Shown here: positions 12,261 through 24,300 of the stretch, in pieces
Layout: the number at the start of each line of letters is the position of its first letter
Position numbering within the stretch: the stretch's first letter is position 1
From: Megachile rotundata
Lineage: Eukaryota > Arthropoda > Insecta > Hymenoptera > Megachilidae
DNA: 64,000 bases
Direction of reading: 5' to 3'
Assembly: GCF_050947335.1 (NCBI RefSeq)
Contig: NC_134983.1
Coordinates: 5,456,001 to 5,520,000 of the forward strand
The notes under the pieces: generated by a model
The model's database searches: none
What the model was told of the DNA's origin: nothing
Seen by the model: only the letters and a program-made list of their open reading frames with translations
Translations under genes and position numbers: made by a program

Positions 12261-12770
12261 TTTATTACTCTTTATGCGGTCACTGTTATTGTAGATTTTA
12301 TTTTAAGTCCTGACAGTTGGCGGATAGTTGTGAAATTAAACTATTTTATTTGTGTATTCAAAAATAAATAGCTAATATTGGATGAATATATTTTAAGATA
12401 TTGCAGGTCTTTTTGTATAATTAGTCGTTTTAAAAATATGGGAGTAAAAAATTCAATTTACAGCAGTCGTTTTAGGAGATGTAGAAGCTTAATTTGGGAA
12501 TGATAATTCTTTTATAAATATTGAAATAAAATGTTTAATTTAAGTATGATGATATAAGGCAGTATATGATACAATTGGTGTTCAATAATACTTATTACCA
12601 CATACATTTATATTTTTATATTTAGTGTAAACAGTCATTTTTGCATGATTTTCTTCATTTTGAAAAATGAAATATACTTGAACTTTTAAAATATTTCGCA
12701 CTATTTTCTAATTTTACATTTGATAATATTTGTGTTTTTGTAGTATTTTATATTCTTCTCAAAGTTTCAT
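12261..12770. other. AT-rich DNA, nothing recognised
   Basis: No reading frame, repeat family or motif cluster that I can support. Confidence 0.45.
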
Positions 12771-13090
12771 CGTTTACAAACTTAAAATCCAAATTTTTCA
12801 AAATTTAAAAAATTTAAAAATCATATGCCAAAAAATTTCTTAAATAGAAATTCATATGTCCAAAAATTCCATAACTAGAAATTCAAATGTTCTAAAATCT
12901 TAAGGTAAAAATATTAAAACCTTAGCTATAAAGATTCAAAAATTTCAAAGCTTCAAAGTGCTGAAATTAAAAAATGTTTACTTTTCAAAATCCTTCAATT
13001 TGGCCGTTCTAATATCCCTAAATTCCAAAGTTTCAAAATTCCTGAGTTTTAAAACCTCTAAATTCCATAAACGTTGAAAATTCCTTGACT
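12771..13090. repeat. Degenerate short-word repeat field
   Basis: AAATTCATATGTCCAAAAATT-like words with loose spacing of about 15-30 bp, ending just before more complex sequence at 13100. Confidence 0.6.
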
Positions 13091-13321
13091 TCAATTTCAG
13101 TAACAATGTAGTACACCTTCAGAAGCAGTCTCCATAACCCATTCTCGACATGTGCCAGAAATTTGCACATAGTGCATTATTAATGTCCCTACAGCGAAGT
13201 CAATTATATTACACTAATACTGTGTACATCATACTGTTACAACATGAGCTCCAGAACTTGAGCGATGTAAATCTACCACGTTTTTTGCTCTGACGGGAGT
13301 AAATGATTAACGTAACCTATA

Positions 13322-14218
13322 CAGTATTCTCTCCGTAAATGTTAAAAAGATCTCTACCGTAAATGTTAAAATTGTATCCCCACTACTGGGGGGATCCCCT
13401 TCGAAATTAGTCAAGAATGAAACACGATCGGTCGCCGAAACGACGAGGATCGAATATCGGTGAGACACAACTAATGCAAGCAAAGGAAAAGATTGTAACT
13501 TTCTTATTTCTTACTATTTTTTCATGAAACTTTTACTGTTGTATTTGTCTAGATTTCCTGATTAAAATGACACCAAACATGATATAATTACGTTAACAAT
13601 GGCGTGTGTAACAAGTGATTAAAGTTTTTAACATAAAAGAGGACGGCGAATGGAAAAGAAAGAGAAGCAGAAGGTTGACGCGTTCGGCATGCATGAAAGA
13701 TTCGTGCGTCTTCTGTCTTTTAAATTCAAAAATCAAAATTCTTTATTTTTGGGGTTTCATCAATGAAGCTTTGATTATTGTATTCGTCTCGCTTTTCTGA
13801 TTAAAATGGTACCAAACACGGTATAATTAAAATCATAATTATTTGTACAGCAAGCCTTTAGGAGGAATTCGCACATCTACCGTAAATGTTACATCCCAAA
13901 CTTTTATGGCTTGTTACATAAGTAATTACGATCGTAATCATATCGTGTTTGGTGTCATTTTAATCAGAAAAACGAGGCAAATACGATGGTAAAAGTTCTA
14001 TTGACGAAAAACCAAAAATAAAGAATTTTAATTTTTAAATTCAAAAGACAGAACACGCACGAGTCTTTCATGTTTGCCGAATGCTCGAAATTCTATCCCT
14101 CCTTGTCTTTTGTATCGCTGTCTCTTTCTACGTTCGGCACACTACAAAAAATGTAGGACCTGTACAGTAAATGTTACAATCGAGACCGTCAAAAGTAACA
14201 TTTACGGAGAGAATACTG
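13322..14218. mobile_element. Complex 897 bp TIR element, TA target, internal inverted and direct repeats
   Basis: TA at 13320-13321 and 14219-14220 flanks termini that begin CAGTATTCTCTCCGTAAATG on both sides, identical for 23 bp, so the ends are young or conserved. The word CGTAAATGTTA recurs inside: near 13362 and 13878 on plus, and inverted close to the right end. A block with GATTAAAATGRYACCAAACA occurs near 13560 and 13799 as a direct repeat, and a third time inverted near 13930-13960. Flanking sequence containing TTTTAAATTCAAAA is also inverted (13719 against 14030). There is no transposase. A Tc1/mariner-type MITE is likely from the TA target; the foldback interior suggests a composite origin. 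Confidence 0.85.
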
Positions 14219-14220
14219 TA

Positions 14221-14890
14221 GCTGCCAAAACTATGTATAAAATATAATATGCATGTGTATAAAACTTACAATATAACTTGTTTTCTGATTTAATCAATCG
14301 CAGCTGCATTTCTTTTAGAATTTTATCGAAGCTCATCTTATGAACGAATAGCAGCTACATATTAGTAAGAAATTTCGGTCCATATTCCTCAAATACTAAT
14401 TCAAAGTTTGCAAAGAATAAATTGTAAAAGAAAACTGATATATCAGCGTGAAGTTTGGTTTCACAAAATATGATCTTCAGACATTTCATGAATACACCCT
14501 TGTATATTTATGTTGGCGTCAACCGAGTTTAATAAGCAAGCAAACTTATCATGTTACCTTCATTTGTTTCATTTTATATTCCCAACATTCGTTTATGAAG
14601 GTTAAAAAAATGAAATGTCTCATGGAAAAGAACTTTCAAATAAAGAAAAAGTCATAACGTTTTTAGCATTGAAAGCAAAAACTATATTGTGAAATAAATA
14701 GTATAATTTCCAATTATGTTAGTGAAAGTCATAATCGTGGCAAGAAGATGCATCGTCTTTCAAAATTGTCTACTCAAGATTATGTTTTTGGAACGTTTAA
14801 AAATTAGTTTTCATTTAAGTCAGCTGAAAACGCAAAATTCTTTTTATATAACTTGTTTAAAAAATTATCGTCATCCTCAGGTAAAAACTC
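14221..14890. other. AT-rich DNA, nothing recognised
   Basis: Short plus-strand frames (14448-14657, 14716-14970) have no recognisable content; the second runs into the MITE at 14898. Confidence 0.45.
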
Positions 14891-14897
14891 AGGTTAA

Positions 14898-15169
14898 CAC
14901 TTTAATGGCCGCACGTCTACGCAGTCAAACGTCGCCAGGGGCCAGCAATATTTTTGTAGAATTAATTTAATGAAACTTTACGTAAATTCACTAAATAATT
15001 CAACATGTATGCATTGACACGTAAAACAAGCGAAAATAGCAACACATTTAATACAACTTTGACATTTTACATTAGTGTGATACTTATTAAAGCAATCATC
15101 ACACAAAGAGTACCGGCTAATAACCTTTGATAGCATCACACACATGTTGTGCGAAGGGCCATTAAAGTG
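14898..15169. mobile_element. TTAA-flanked MITE, family 1 copy B (piggyBac-like)
   Basis: A 272 bp element with TTAA at 14894-14897 and 15170-15173. The termini CACTTTAATGGCC match exactly in inverted orientation. It shares the left region (GCAGTCAAACG, AATAATTCAACATGT) and the right CACACATGTTGTGCGA block with copy A at 13-447, in the same orientation. Copy A is longer, so either B has internal deletions or A has insertions. There is no coding capacity. Confidence 0.88.
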
Positions 15170-15173
15170 TTAA

Positions 15174-15720
15174 TAAAGACGAAGGTAAACCATGTGAAGG
15201 CCTGTGTGAAGACTTAAGATCTGAAGGCACTACCTTTCAAAACATTTGTAATTTGAGAGCGTTGGAACCAGGTTCGACTCAAACAATTAATACTTTATTA
15301 AAAGTGTACGAGCAAGCGGACAATAGGTCAATGATGATGGCCAAAATCGGTTTAAGGCCCTCGTAAAGTAGAAAATCACTCTGAGACCTTTAGCATGATT
15401 TGAGACCAAGTTGGTGTAGGACTCAGTCTTACTCTTTCGCACCACTCATACTTACCAGGCCCCATCGATGTTGAGTTCTTCCCAAAAAATAGGGATGTGG
15501 TCCCCATATAAAATCTTGAGTAAAGCACGGAAACGAGGCATTACATTAGCGAATTTAGAGAATAACAAAGAGAGAAGTCGGACGATAGTATTCGAAAATT
15601 CTATGCGAAGAATAGGCACCCTTACAAAAGAAGAAGACCGCCGACGTAATTTACCGTGAAGAAAGAATAGTTTTCAAAAGAGTCCTCCAATTTAATTTCA
15701 ATAATAAAAACCAAGGGTTG
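15174..15720. other. Unassigned sequence
   Basis: Mixed-composition DNA with no recognised gene. A GGTTCGACTC word near 15271 resembles a tRNA B box, but no matching A box or cloverleaf could be placed upstream. Confidence 0.4.
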
Positions 15721-16460
15721 GTACATTTATGCGACGCACAGTAGGTGTCCCTGTAACGCGTCCAACACGAAGCAAGGTGTCAGCACAGAAAAAGAGAGCG
15801 TCATCGCTTCCTCAAAAATTAATTGCGACCTTTCACCCAACTCGCGGTACATAAATATCCCCCTTTCAATACCGTTGACTCCTCGCACGAGCAAAACCGC
15901 AGAAGTCCGGGTATTTACGTTCACCCCAGCGGAACATCGATAGCGAGGCGATTGGTACAAACTCGAGTAGCTCCTTGATAAAAACTCACGATCCCGTTAG
16001 TCTTCCTTTCCGTAAATTCTGGAGGTTCTCTAAAAATGGAACGGCGTCGCCGGCGTGGTTAAAGGTTGAGGACGCGCGATGATTTAGTTGACACTTTTAT
16101 GGAGGACGCGTAACGCCGAGAGAGATACGTAGGTCACGAATGAAAGAAGTCCATCCCGTGTGCACCGACAAATAAAGCTTTCCTCTGTGCAACGAGAACG
16201 CCACTTCTGCCGGGTCTGATGAATTTACTTGCTGCACACCGACCTGGCGTTTCCTTATACGCTCCACTCGGCTGAAACGCGCTTCTTGCCCCGAGACGTT
16301 GCATCCGCGCGATGCAAATCGCTCGCTGCTCATGCAACCACGAAAATCAACATGGACATTTTCTGCTGCACAACGATTCCCCAGAAGACCGCATACCTTT
16401 TCTCTTGTTTTGCTCCACGCGAGTTATTCTCGCGGTTTTTTGGATATTGGATTATTGTTT
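15721..16460. other. GC-elevated island, function unknown
   Basis: CpG-rich, repeat-free DNA with several overlapping frames on both strands (15727-15960, 16097-16333 and 16134-16337 minus; 16229-16489 and 16312-16512 plus). Mutual overlap and the lack of recognisable motifs argue against coding. It is a regulatory-island or unrecognised-exon candidate. Confidence 0.25.
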
Positions 16461-16790
16461 CCAATATAGTGTTTGGATATTTTTTTTAAATGACTATTAC
16501 GTCTTTTTGTAATGACTGGACGCTTTTAACCCATTTATTAGCACGATCCACAAATGGGGATTTGGAAATATACTTTTTTATCTCTTGCAATAGGATTACA
16601 TCGAATAAAATGTGTATTCGGTAGAAACTTATAATTTAGTTTTTAGAATTATTTGTTGTTCCAGTTTTGCCTAAACTATAAAAGTATCTAAAATTTTACA
16701 ATTCATGTTAAAAGGAAATGTATTTTAATATAATTTATATTACGATTTGATTAAGTGCGTTTCCTAAATATCACAAATAATAAAATATTC
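16461..16790. other. AT-rich DNA, nothing recognised
   Basis: A TTAACCCATTTATTAGC word at about 16519 resembles a TTAA-MITE end, but no matching inverted end was found nearby. Confidence 0.4.
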
Positions 16791-17170
16791 CAGCTTTCAC
16801 GATTATCAAATCCTAAATTTCCAAAATTTTCTAAATTACCAATTTTCTAACTTCCCAATTTCCAAGTTCTCAATTTTCCAATTTCCCAGTTTCCTAATTT
16901 GCTAATTTTCCATTTTCCCAATTTCCCAATTGCCCAGTTTTCCAATTTCTCAAGTTCCCAATTTTCTAATTTCCAATTTCTCAAGTTTCCTAATTTCCCA
17001 GTTTCCCAGTTTTCCAATTTCCAAATTCCTCAAATTCCTTAAATTCCTCAAATTCCTCATATTCCTCAAATTCCCAAATTCCCCAAATTTTTGAATGCCA
17101 AATTTCTAAAATTCATAAATGAATTAAAAAATTTCATGAATGAATTCGTAAGTGAATTTAAAAATTTATC
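16791..17170. repeat. Degenerate short-word minisatellite (CAATTTCCC type)
   Basis: CCAATTTCCCAGTTTCC-like words followed by AAATTCCTCAAATTCC words at 17030-17090. It is the same style and strand bias as the 11 kb field. Confidence 0.8.
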
Positions 17171-18850
17171 AATAAAAAAGTGAACTGTGAACGTGAACCG
17201 AAATCATACCTGACATGGCGCATCAAATTTTCCTACCAGTGCAGTTATAGTGATTTACAAATTCCATCAAAATAATCAGTGCAATTGATACCGAATTGAA
17301 CACAGCCCAAAAAACCAACCTTATTGACCCCCTTCTTCAGTCTTAAAAATTTGAAATTATTTCTAAAGAATTTCTCAACCGTATGACATTGAACATACAG
17401 TAAAAATTGTATCGATTGCTGATTAACGCGAGATTCAACAAACGAAGGGGAAAGTCCTTTGGTAATTCGGGTAATATTTCCTTTTTTAATCGGTCGTAGG
17501 ATCGTTAGAAAGTATTCGAAGGCTTGAAAAAGTCGATTAGAAGTCGCCGTGATTGATGGTGCGACGATAACAGACGACAGGGAACTGTTTTTATGTGTGC
17601 TAACTTCGAATGAGCTCCGAACGAGAAAAAGAATTTATTGTTCGTTTAATCTTCGATTGAACGAGGAGGTTTGTTTCTGGCTTTTATTTCACCTGTCGAT
17701 AAAGTAACCTTCTTTACCATCGTGTACCTCTTATCGTTTAATTTCAGAATTTGCAAAAATTTATGACTTTTAATCTGCAGAAATTTGAAAAGATTCGGAA
17801 AATGCAGATTATAAAAGGGGTTGTAAAATTTTCGTGGAACCTTCGTTGGATCGTTGAATTAAGTAGAATAGCGTGACAAAATTACCGGCGCACCATAAAC
17901 GGCAAGATATAAATTAAAGCTGCGCTTTAATATTCCGGGTAATCTTATAATCTTCCGTGCCGTGTACGGATTACTTGATAGTAATTAAACTAACCAAGGG
18001 TCCGAGCGATAATAGGTGGCTAGTTGCATATACTACTTAGCCTGTTAACTTGGGAGATTACTTTTCTTGTTATTTTAGTAATTTAGATATAGAATGTTAC
18101 ATTGTATTAGATTTCCAAATATCAGACTGCTAATTTCGAAAACATCGAACATTCAAAACTGATGACATTATATCACAAAGAGGTTGACTATTAATTTCAG
18201 ACTGAAGTCATGGGGATGAATTTCAATTCGAAACTGTCGATTTTATGCGATATACAATTTTTTTATTGTTATTAAAGGGTTTTGAAATTTTGTTATGTTT
18301 TAAAACATTTAAAAATTTTTAGACAATTATCATTAGTGTATCAGAAATTATAGTAACTCCTCCACAACAATGGCTGCTTTACGTAGTCATATTTAAAAAA
18401 TGTTACAAATTTAAAAATTGGGAAATTCTATCATTCTTCAAAATTTAATTTGAAATTCTATGATTCTTCTCAATTTAAAAATTCTGACATTATTGCATCA
18501 GCCGAAAAAAGTAATAAAAGCTCAAATGGACAATACTATTAACGACTTGGTGGAAACTGAAGAATTTTTTCGGCTCGCGGCCAACCACAGATATTTGAAA
18601 CCACAGATCCTGTGGTTTTACTATACATGTACACTAGTTTATATTTTACCCTTTACTACCTTATTTTACTGCTTTACTTTAATTTCGAATTAAGTGTGCA
18701 CCAGAATCTGGTGTTTATAGCTAATAAACTTAGTTATTAAAATTCATTCAAGTTTCTTAATCCTTATTGTTAACGCCATAAAGCAAATAGTAGTTTAATT
18801 CGTGCTATAATACGGTGATACCCGCAAAATATTACCATGGTAACAATATA
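17171..18850. other. AT-rich DNA, nothing recognised
   Basis: 17430-18060 is slightly richer in GC. No gene is supported. A TAGGGTGTTC word at 18856 preceded by TA resembles the ends of TIR elements elsewhere in the window, but no partner end was identified. Confidence 0.4.
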
Positions 18851-19054
18851 ATGTATAGGGTGTTCGAAATGAGTCACATTTACAAACATATAGGAATGTA
18901 TAAATTTGTGCAAAATATCTAGTTAATAACTCATTACCTTTTGTTAATTTGTACTATTAATTAAATCTGTAAATATTTTAATAAATATTGTGATTCAAGG
19001 TTTTACTTATCCTCCTATTATAATATACAATATAAAATTTATAAAGCAAATATT

Positions 19055-19451
19055 CAGGGTATTTCACAGTTAGTGTAGGTCCCTGACATGGAAGGTAGCT
19101 AACGTGATTCTCAATAAGATTTCCCTTTGCAAAAGTGGGGTTTGAAGCTTCGTTTTTGAATTATTAAGGAAAAACGCGGACCAATCAGAGCGCGAGGATT
19201 ACGCGTGCGCAGATGCGGGAGTGACAGCTTCAAGCCTATCGCCTGAGCGCGCTTAATCCTAGAGCCGATAGGCTCGAAGCTGTCACTCCCGCGTCTGCGC
19301 ACGCGTAATCCTCGCGCTCTGATAGGTCCGTGTTTTTCCTTAATAATTCAAAAGCGAAGCTTCAGATCCCATTTTTGCAAAGAGAAATCTTATTCAAAAT
19401 CACGTCAGCTATCCCGTATTTTTGGGACCTACACATGTTGTGAAACACCCT
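19055..19451. mobile_element. Foldback MITE, nearly perfect inverted repeat
   Basis: About 397 bp that is almost entirely one inverted repeat. The left arm 19055-19241 pairs with the right arm 19266-19451 around a 24 nt loop. The inner 83 bp (19159-19241 against 19266-19348) differs at only about four positions and contains CCAATCAGAGCGCGAGGATT and many CpG dinucleotides, unlike the AT-rich surroundings. The ends read CAGGGTATTTCACA and, inward from the right, AGGGTGTTTCACAAC. A second, interrupted copy is at 35081-36694. No target duplication could be fixed. The 63-codon minus frame inside is a by-product of the palindrome. Confidence 0.88.
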
Positions 19452-20640
19452 TTATATAAAATTCCCATACATTACGAAGAAATATATTTTATGTGATTTA
19501 TATTATAAAACACATTCTTTAACCACATTAATTATGTGCAGCAAATTAAACTTTATTTTAATTAATTGCACTGCGTATGTTTACAACATTCCACTGCATG
19601 TTTAATCAACCTCATTAATAACCCCGTTGTATTTATAATAACAACATTAATAACTACAACGTGACAATGAATTTCCCGAATAAATTGCAAAATTCTATAA
19701 CATACTATGTAGTTTGCGGTGATGTTGACGTAGTACGTAGTTTGCGGTTGACGGACAAAGCCAGAAAATTTTTTATTTGAATTACCTGACCGTTGATTTC
19801 ACAAATTCTTCTAAAAAGACGAAAAATATTGGGAAACATTTCTGGTGATTATCGAAACTGCTGAACGACAGTAAACAACGAATAAATATCCACGGTTCAG
19901 TTATTGTACTTCGTCTAAACAGAAAGTACTACAATTTACGAGATTTAATTCGCAAACTGTTCATGGGATTCGCGAGGATGACGGATGGGTGACATGTACA
20001 CGTGACACGTGCAACGACGAAGCTTCGATGCATACCCGCCATACTAAATATGGATCTGTGTCGCAGCTATTGCGTGCTGATACATCATCTCTTTGTCATT
20101 GTATTCCATAAATTTGTATTACGTTGCTGAATTTCAAATTTGCCGGTAGACGTTTCGTAATACAGCGACGATATGTCGACGTTGCTCGCTTGTACACGCT
20201 TCAATGAACGACACAGACAAAATAATTCACACTATTTTGGTTTGGCGTACGCGAAACAAGACACCGTTACCAACGTAATAACAGCTGGTAATAATACCGG
20301 TTAATTGCAATGCCGTTGCGTGCACGTTTATCCACGGTGAAACTTACTTTCGATCGAAATATCCTTGCGAAATAATTGCTCGGTTTTATATACGGGTTAA
20401 TTAAAATTTCGATTCGTACCTCCAGGTTGTGTTAGATAGTTCCGACAGCGGTGGGCTCGTTTTAAACTGGAACAGATTTTAACGGGACACGCAGGATGCG
20501 CTTCGAGGAAATTGAACTTACGTTTCTTTTACGGTTCCTGGTCATCGAATTAGGATCTCCACAAATTTTTATAATTTTTCAAGTTTTCCGTAGAATTAAA
20601 AGGTCTGTTCAAATTGTAATGATATAATTTGGCTACTAAC
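19452..20640. other. AT-rich DNA with a GC-elevated middle
   Basis: Mostly AT-rich. 19960-20560 is GC-elevated and repeat-free and contains the double E-box annotated separately and a CCATACTAAATATGG word with inverted CCATA ends near 20039. No gene is recognised. Confidence 0.35.
19999..20011. promoter_or_regulatory. Double CACGTG E-box
   Basis: CACGTGACACGTG: two perfect E-boxes with a single base between them, in a GC-elevated island. CACGTG binds bHLH and bHLH-PAS dimers, and closely spaced pairs are known at clock-controlled genes, usually with wider spacing. Function here is inference. Confidence 0.3.
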
Positions 20641-20653
20641 ATAACACTATTAA

Positions 20654-20891
20654 CCCTTTGCGCTCGAGAGGCGCCTCTTAGGCGCTATTCGATTTAATAC
20701 AATAATTTAAAAGAAGCATTATTTAATTAATTCTATAATAGTGCTTATGTGATGTATAAACATAGTGAAATAGACAATAGTGGAAATTATTAGTAGAGAA
20801 ATAATAACTTCAAAAGAAGTCATTTAACATTTTAATTAATATTTTAAAGTTGCTGTTTGCAAACAGTAAAATTATCTTCTAGTGCAAAGGG
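20654..20891. mobile_element. TTAA-flanked MITE, family 3 (piggyBac-like)
   Basis: A 238 bp element between TTAA at 20650-20653 and at 20892-20895. The left terminus is CCCTTTGCGCTCGAG and the inverted right terminus CCCTTTGCACTAGAA. The subterminal palindrome GAGGCGCCTC lies just inside the left end. The core is AT-rich with no coding. Terminal CCC with a TTAA target fits piggyBac; without a transposase this stays an inference. It is a single copy in this window. Confidence 0.85.
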
Positions 20892-20895
20892 TTAA

Positions 20896-21480
20896 TATAT
20901 GTTAATATCTTGTATTTCTGTTTTTCAGAAAATTTAGTTAATTTTGTAAATCCTGATGACTTCAAGGAAATGACTTCAAGTAAATAATTTGTACTTTCAA
21001 AATGAAATCTTAAAATGAAGTTGATACACTAATAAAGTGTAGTTACACTCTGCTTATTTTGTCAACTGACAAACGTGTAGAGATTACAGTAGGGCCAGTA
21101 TACAAAGCAATATTAAACCATCATGTATTCAGAGATTTGGGATGAGCATTGTTTCTGGTTCGTGGCCGTTCTAGGTCTCGAAGATTAAGCACGTTGCATG
21201 GTAATCAAGGTTCTTACACCGAGGGAGTTATACTGTTGTCATTGTGCACCGACTATTTCAGCTAGATTGTCTCCATTCTATTTAAGATTTCGATGTAACC
21301 ATGAATGTTTTGTTAAAGTGACAGGATTAACAGAATAAACATTTCTGTATATTCTGATCGATCATCTGAGCAGATAATTTGCAGATAATTCTCATGTAAG
21401 TATGATGTCATTACACACTCGCTTAGTATAAAATATATACATATAGACAGATAGGAATATAAATATTCCAACTAGAACTG
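20896..21480. other. AT-rich DNA, nothing recognised
   Basis: 21120-21260 is a little richer in GC. A TCTCGAAGATTAA block near 21176 loosely resembles TCTCCAAGATTAA near 21982 and may be a very old duplication. Confidence 0.35.
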
Positions 21481-21490
21481 ACTGTCAATA

Positions 21491-21835
21491 ATAAAATAAA
21501 CATACTACAGAACACATTACTATATTCCAAATAAACCTGTTTCCCAGCAGGATTTTCATAAATCATAACAAATTGCTACAAATTGCTATGATGTGAATCG
21601 ATTCTACTATCCTACTTTCCAGCCAAAATAAATGTGCACAATATGCAACAACTTAATACAAATGTAACACTATCCTTCTAGCAAATAAAATAAAAATATT
21701 ACAGTCCACATTATTGTATTTCTTAAATCATAACAGAGTTACAATTTCTACAAACTGAAAAATAGTACCAATTCATAATTCGTTCGAAACCACCCTACTA
21801 TCCATCTAAAATAAATATGTAAAATGTAAACAATG
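21491..21835. repeat. Diverged tandem duplication, offset about 184-194 bp
   Basis: Copy 1 begins ATAAAATAAACATACTACAG (21491) and copy 2 ATAAAATAAAAATATTACAG (21685), offset 194. The word AAAATAAATRTGYA recurs at 21624 and 21808, offset 184. Shared order of the internal words (CATAAC, CTACAAA, CTACTATCC) supports one duplication event followed by divergence. Confidence 0.7.
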
Positions 21836-21840
21836 TAAAA

Positions 21841-22440
21841 AAAATATACTCAATCCATGTATCAATTATCATTTGAGTATAAAAGCCATCCAACGCGTCG
21901 CAACAATAATACCCGTGTGGTATCAGAGTATCACGAAGCTGAGGGGTTGCATTGTGCCAGCATCTTATAGTCAGTGCGGTTCTCCAAGATTAACAGTGTA
22001 ACATGCTAATTAGGACTCTCGTCGAGAAGTCCAGTTTAGTCTCGGTAAGCGATTTGCTCTGTCTTCGGACATGTAGCTGGCACGGTTGTATATCAACGAA
22101 GACGCTAGAGCACGTAGCTACCTTGCACACAATAAGCCATTGTTGTCCCTCCGACGTTACCGTTTCCCCAGTTACCGTTCATCGAAGACAAAGCTGCTAT
22201 CTAGCTATCTCGCTCCGTGTTCCTGATTCGTACGTGTTTCACCGTCTCGTTTCTTCGCTGCTATCGTTTCCTTATCTATCAAATTTCTTCCATAGATCTT
22301 TCTCGGCTTCGCTCCTTGACCCGTCGTTATTAATTTTAACCCTCCCTCCTCCTCGCCGGCTCCTCTAACCGAGTTCTTCCTTTGTGTCGTTACTCGCCGT
22401 TCCTTTTTTACCTCCTTCAATTCTTTTCGATTCTCTTTGC
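21841..22440 (+). promoter_or_regulatory. GC-elevated island with a TATA-like word
   Basis: A TATAAAAG word at 21878-21885 precedes a GC-elevated stretch and a 121-codon plus-strand frame (22003-22368) that is rich in Ser, Leu and Cys and matches nothing I recognise. No convincing initiator lies at the expected 25-32 bp. ATGCTAATTAG at about 21999-22009 is a POU/homeodomain-like word. 22330-22440 is pyrimidine-rich. This may be a promoter or enhancer of an unseen transcript; the evidence is weak. Confidence 0.2.
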
Positions 22441-22600
22441 TTCGGGAAAAATTTTAAACTACGGTCAGTTACTTCTTTCCACTATTTTACTTAATTGAAT
22501 TTATATCGAGTGCTGTATTTGCTTTATCTGGGAATATATCGCTTTTTGGGTAGTAATAGTATTATTGAAATGAAATAGGCACTTCAGTGTATGAAGAATT

Positions 22601-22810
22601 TAGAAAATAAAGGCCTTCGAAATATTTAAATTTAGAAAATTCAGAAAATTTAGAAAATCTAGAAATTTAGGAATGTAGGATTTTAGTTGAGAGAAATAGT
22701 TTAATCTGGCAAATCAAAAATCTGGAAATTGGGGTATTTGGTGATTTTGATAAAATCATAAACTTCCAACTTTACAAATTTCCATATTTGCAAATTGGAA
22801 AATTTAAAAC
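22601..22810. repeat. Degenerate short-word repeat field
   Basis: AAATTTAGAAAATTCAGAA-like words, purine-biased on this strand, grading into unassigned AT-rich DNA. Confidence 0.6.
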
Positions 22811-23600
22811 TATATAATGAGGCAATATAACGAGAGTCTACAGTATCAAAAGTTTATCTAAGAAACTATTCACTAATTAAACTTTACCCTATCCCAAAGT
22901 ATTAAATTCCCGAAATGTTGAAAAATTCTCACGTTTCGCTCTATGTTATTTTCAACAACAAGAAACAATATATGTTCTTGATATTCATTTAAATTATAAA
23001 CCTCATTTCTTTCCTCTTGCGTTCTTATATTTTGTTCACTGCTGCGGTCGTCTTTCATAGTAAGTATTTGTTCATACCCTTTTGTTCGTTTTTCATGCTT
23101 TGGATTCATTTCTTTTTCTGTTTCACTTCCTCTTTTCTTTTCTGCACATTTAATCCCCTGCGACATTTGCGTTCTCTCTTCGTTCTATTTTCATCTTTGC
23201 CGAGCACAGTCTTAGTAGGTTTCCATGTTTTTCCTTTCATACCTTTATTTCGTTTTCTCGTGATTTTTCTGCTTTAATCCTACCACCTTTTTTAACAACC
23301 TTTTTCCCTCTGATGCTACTCTTTCTTTCATATAATTACAAATTTCTCTTAAAATGAAATTAAAAACTTAATGATTCAATCGTTCGAAATAAGGTCTCTG
23401 AATTCCTAAATATTTTGTTCAAGTTAAATGAAATAAAAATAAACTTTCCTCATATTTAATGTCTTTTGTAAAAGAACATTAAATGTTTCTAAATTTTGCA
23501 AATTTCCTAACGTTCACAATCTTAAATTTAGAATTGATCAAATCCCCAAAGTCAACAAACTAACTTTATAAATTTTTCCCAAAGGAATACTGTTTTTTCA
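22811..23600. other. AT-rich and pyrimidine-rich DNA, nothing recognised
   Basis: 23010-23340 is a TTTTC/TTTCT-rich tract. It produces opposing frames at 22873-23166 (minus, Lys/Glu-rich) and 23017-23277 (plus, Phe/Leu-rich), typical low-complexity artefacts. Confidence 0.45.
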
Positions 23601-24300
23601 AGTTCTTTTAAAAACAGTCAATGAACGAATCAGGATTTGCTGTGCGAGGATCAAAGATTTAAACCGAATTAAACAGTCTAATTCAATCGGAGAAAGCAAT
23701 CGGAACCGAAAAAGTTTACTAAAAGATTTAAAACTGGTCCCGGTGGCCGGCTGAAGTGCGCCAGGGTTTCCTAAAAACTTTCCCGATTCATTTTTCACGT
23801 GGAAACGCGCACTAAAACATTTTACTGCTGCTCGAATGGTGTATGCAGCCGGAAGGAAGGTTGCAGAACGACATAGATCTTCGAGAAGCAAAGTTCTCCT
23901 GCTGGAACAAAGGCATCGGCCGACCAACACTTCGGGCGTTAAATCAGAGAACTTCTGGTAACGCTGTATTTCCGGAATACCTATAAATTCAGTTTTTACG
24001 ATCGTGCCTGTTTAAATTTTTCAACAGATATCGAATCTAAGTGGATTACGTACGTTGGGCTTTTTTACGTTCGGTCGGGAATTAAAAGACACGGAAATAA
24101 CCGAGATCGTTTCACACGTTATCGATAAATGTTGCATCGATCCTGAAACGATAATTCCGATTTATCTGTGTGGCAACTTTATTACTCGGAACGAAATTTT
24201 TGTCAACAGTTTCGTGAATTTTTTAAATATCGTGTACTGTGTACATACGCATATTTGTAAAGTTGTAACAAGGTCTACAAAACAAAATACATAAAAAATA
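23601..24300. other. GC-elevated island, function unknown
   Basis: A moderately GC-rich, repeat-free segment. A 110-codon minus frame (23598-23930) and a 79-codon plus frame (24055-24294) are unrecognised. Confidence 0.25.

Noticed and set aside
15265..15282. GGTTCGACTC as a tRNA B box
   Set aside because: No A box or cloverleaf could be placed around it.
22873..23277. Lys/Glu-rich and Phe/Leu-rich opposing frames
   Set aside because: Low-complexity pyrimidine tract read on both strands.
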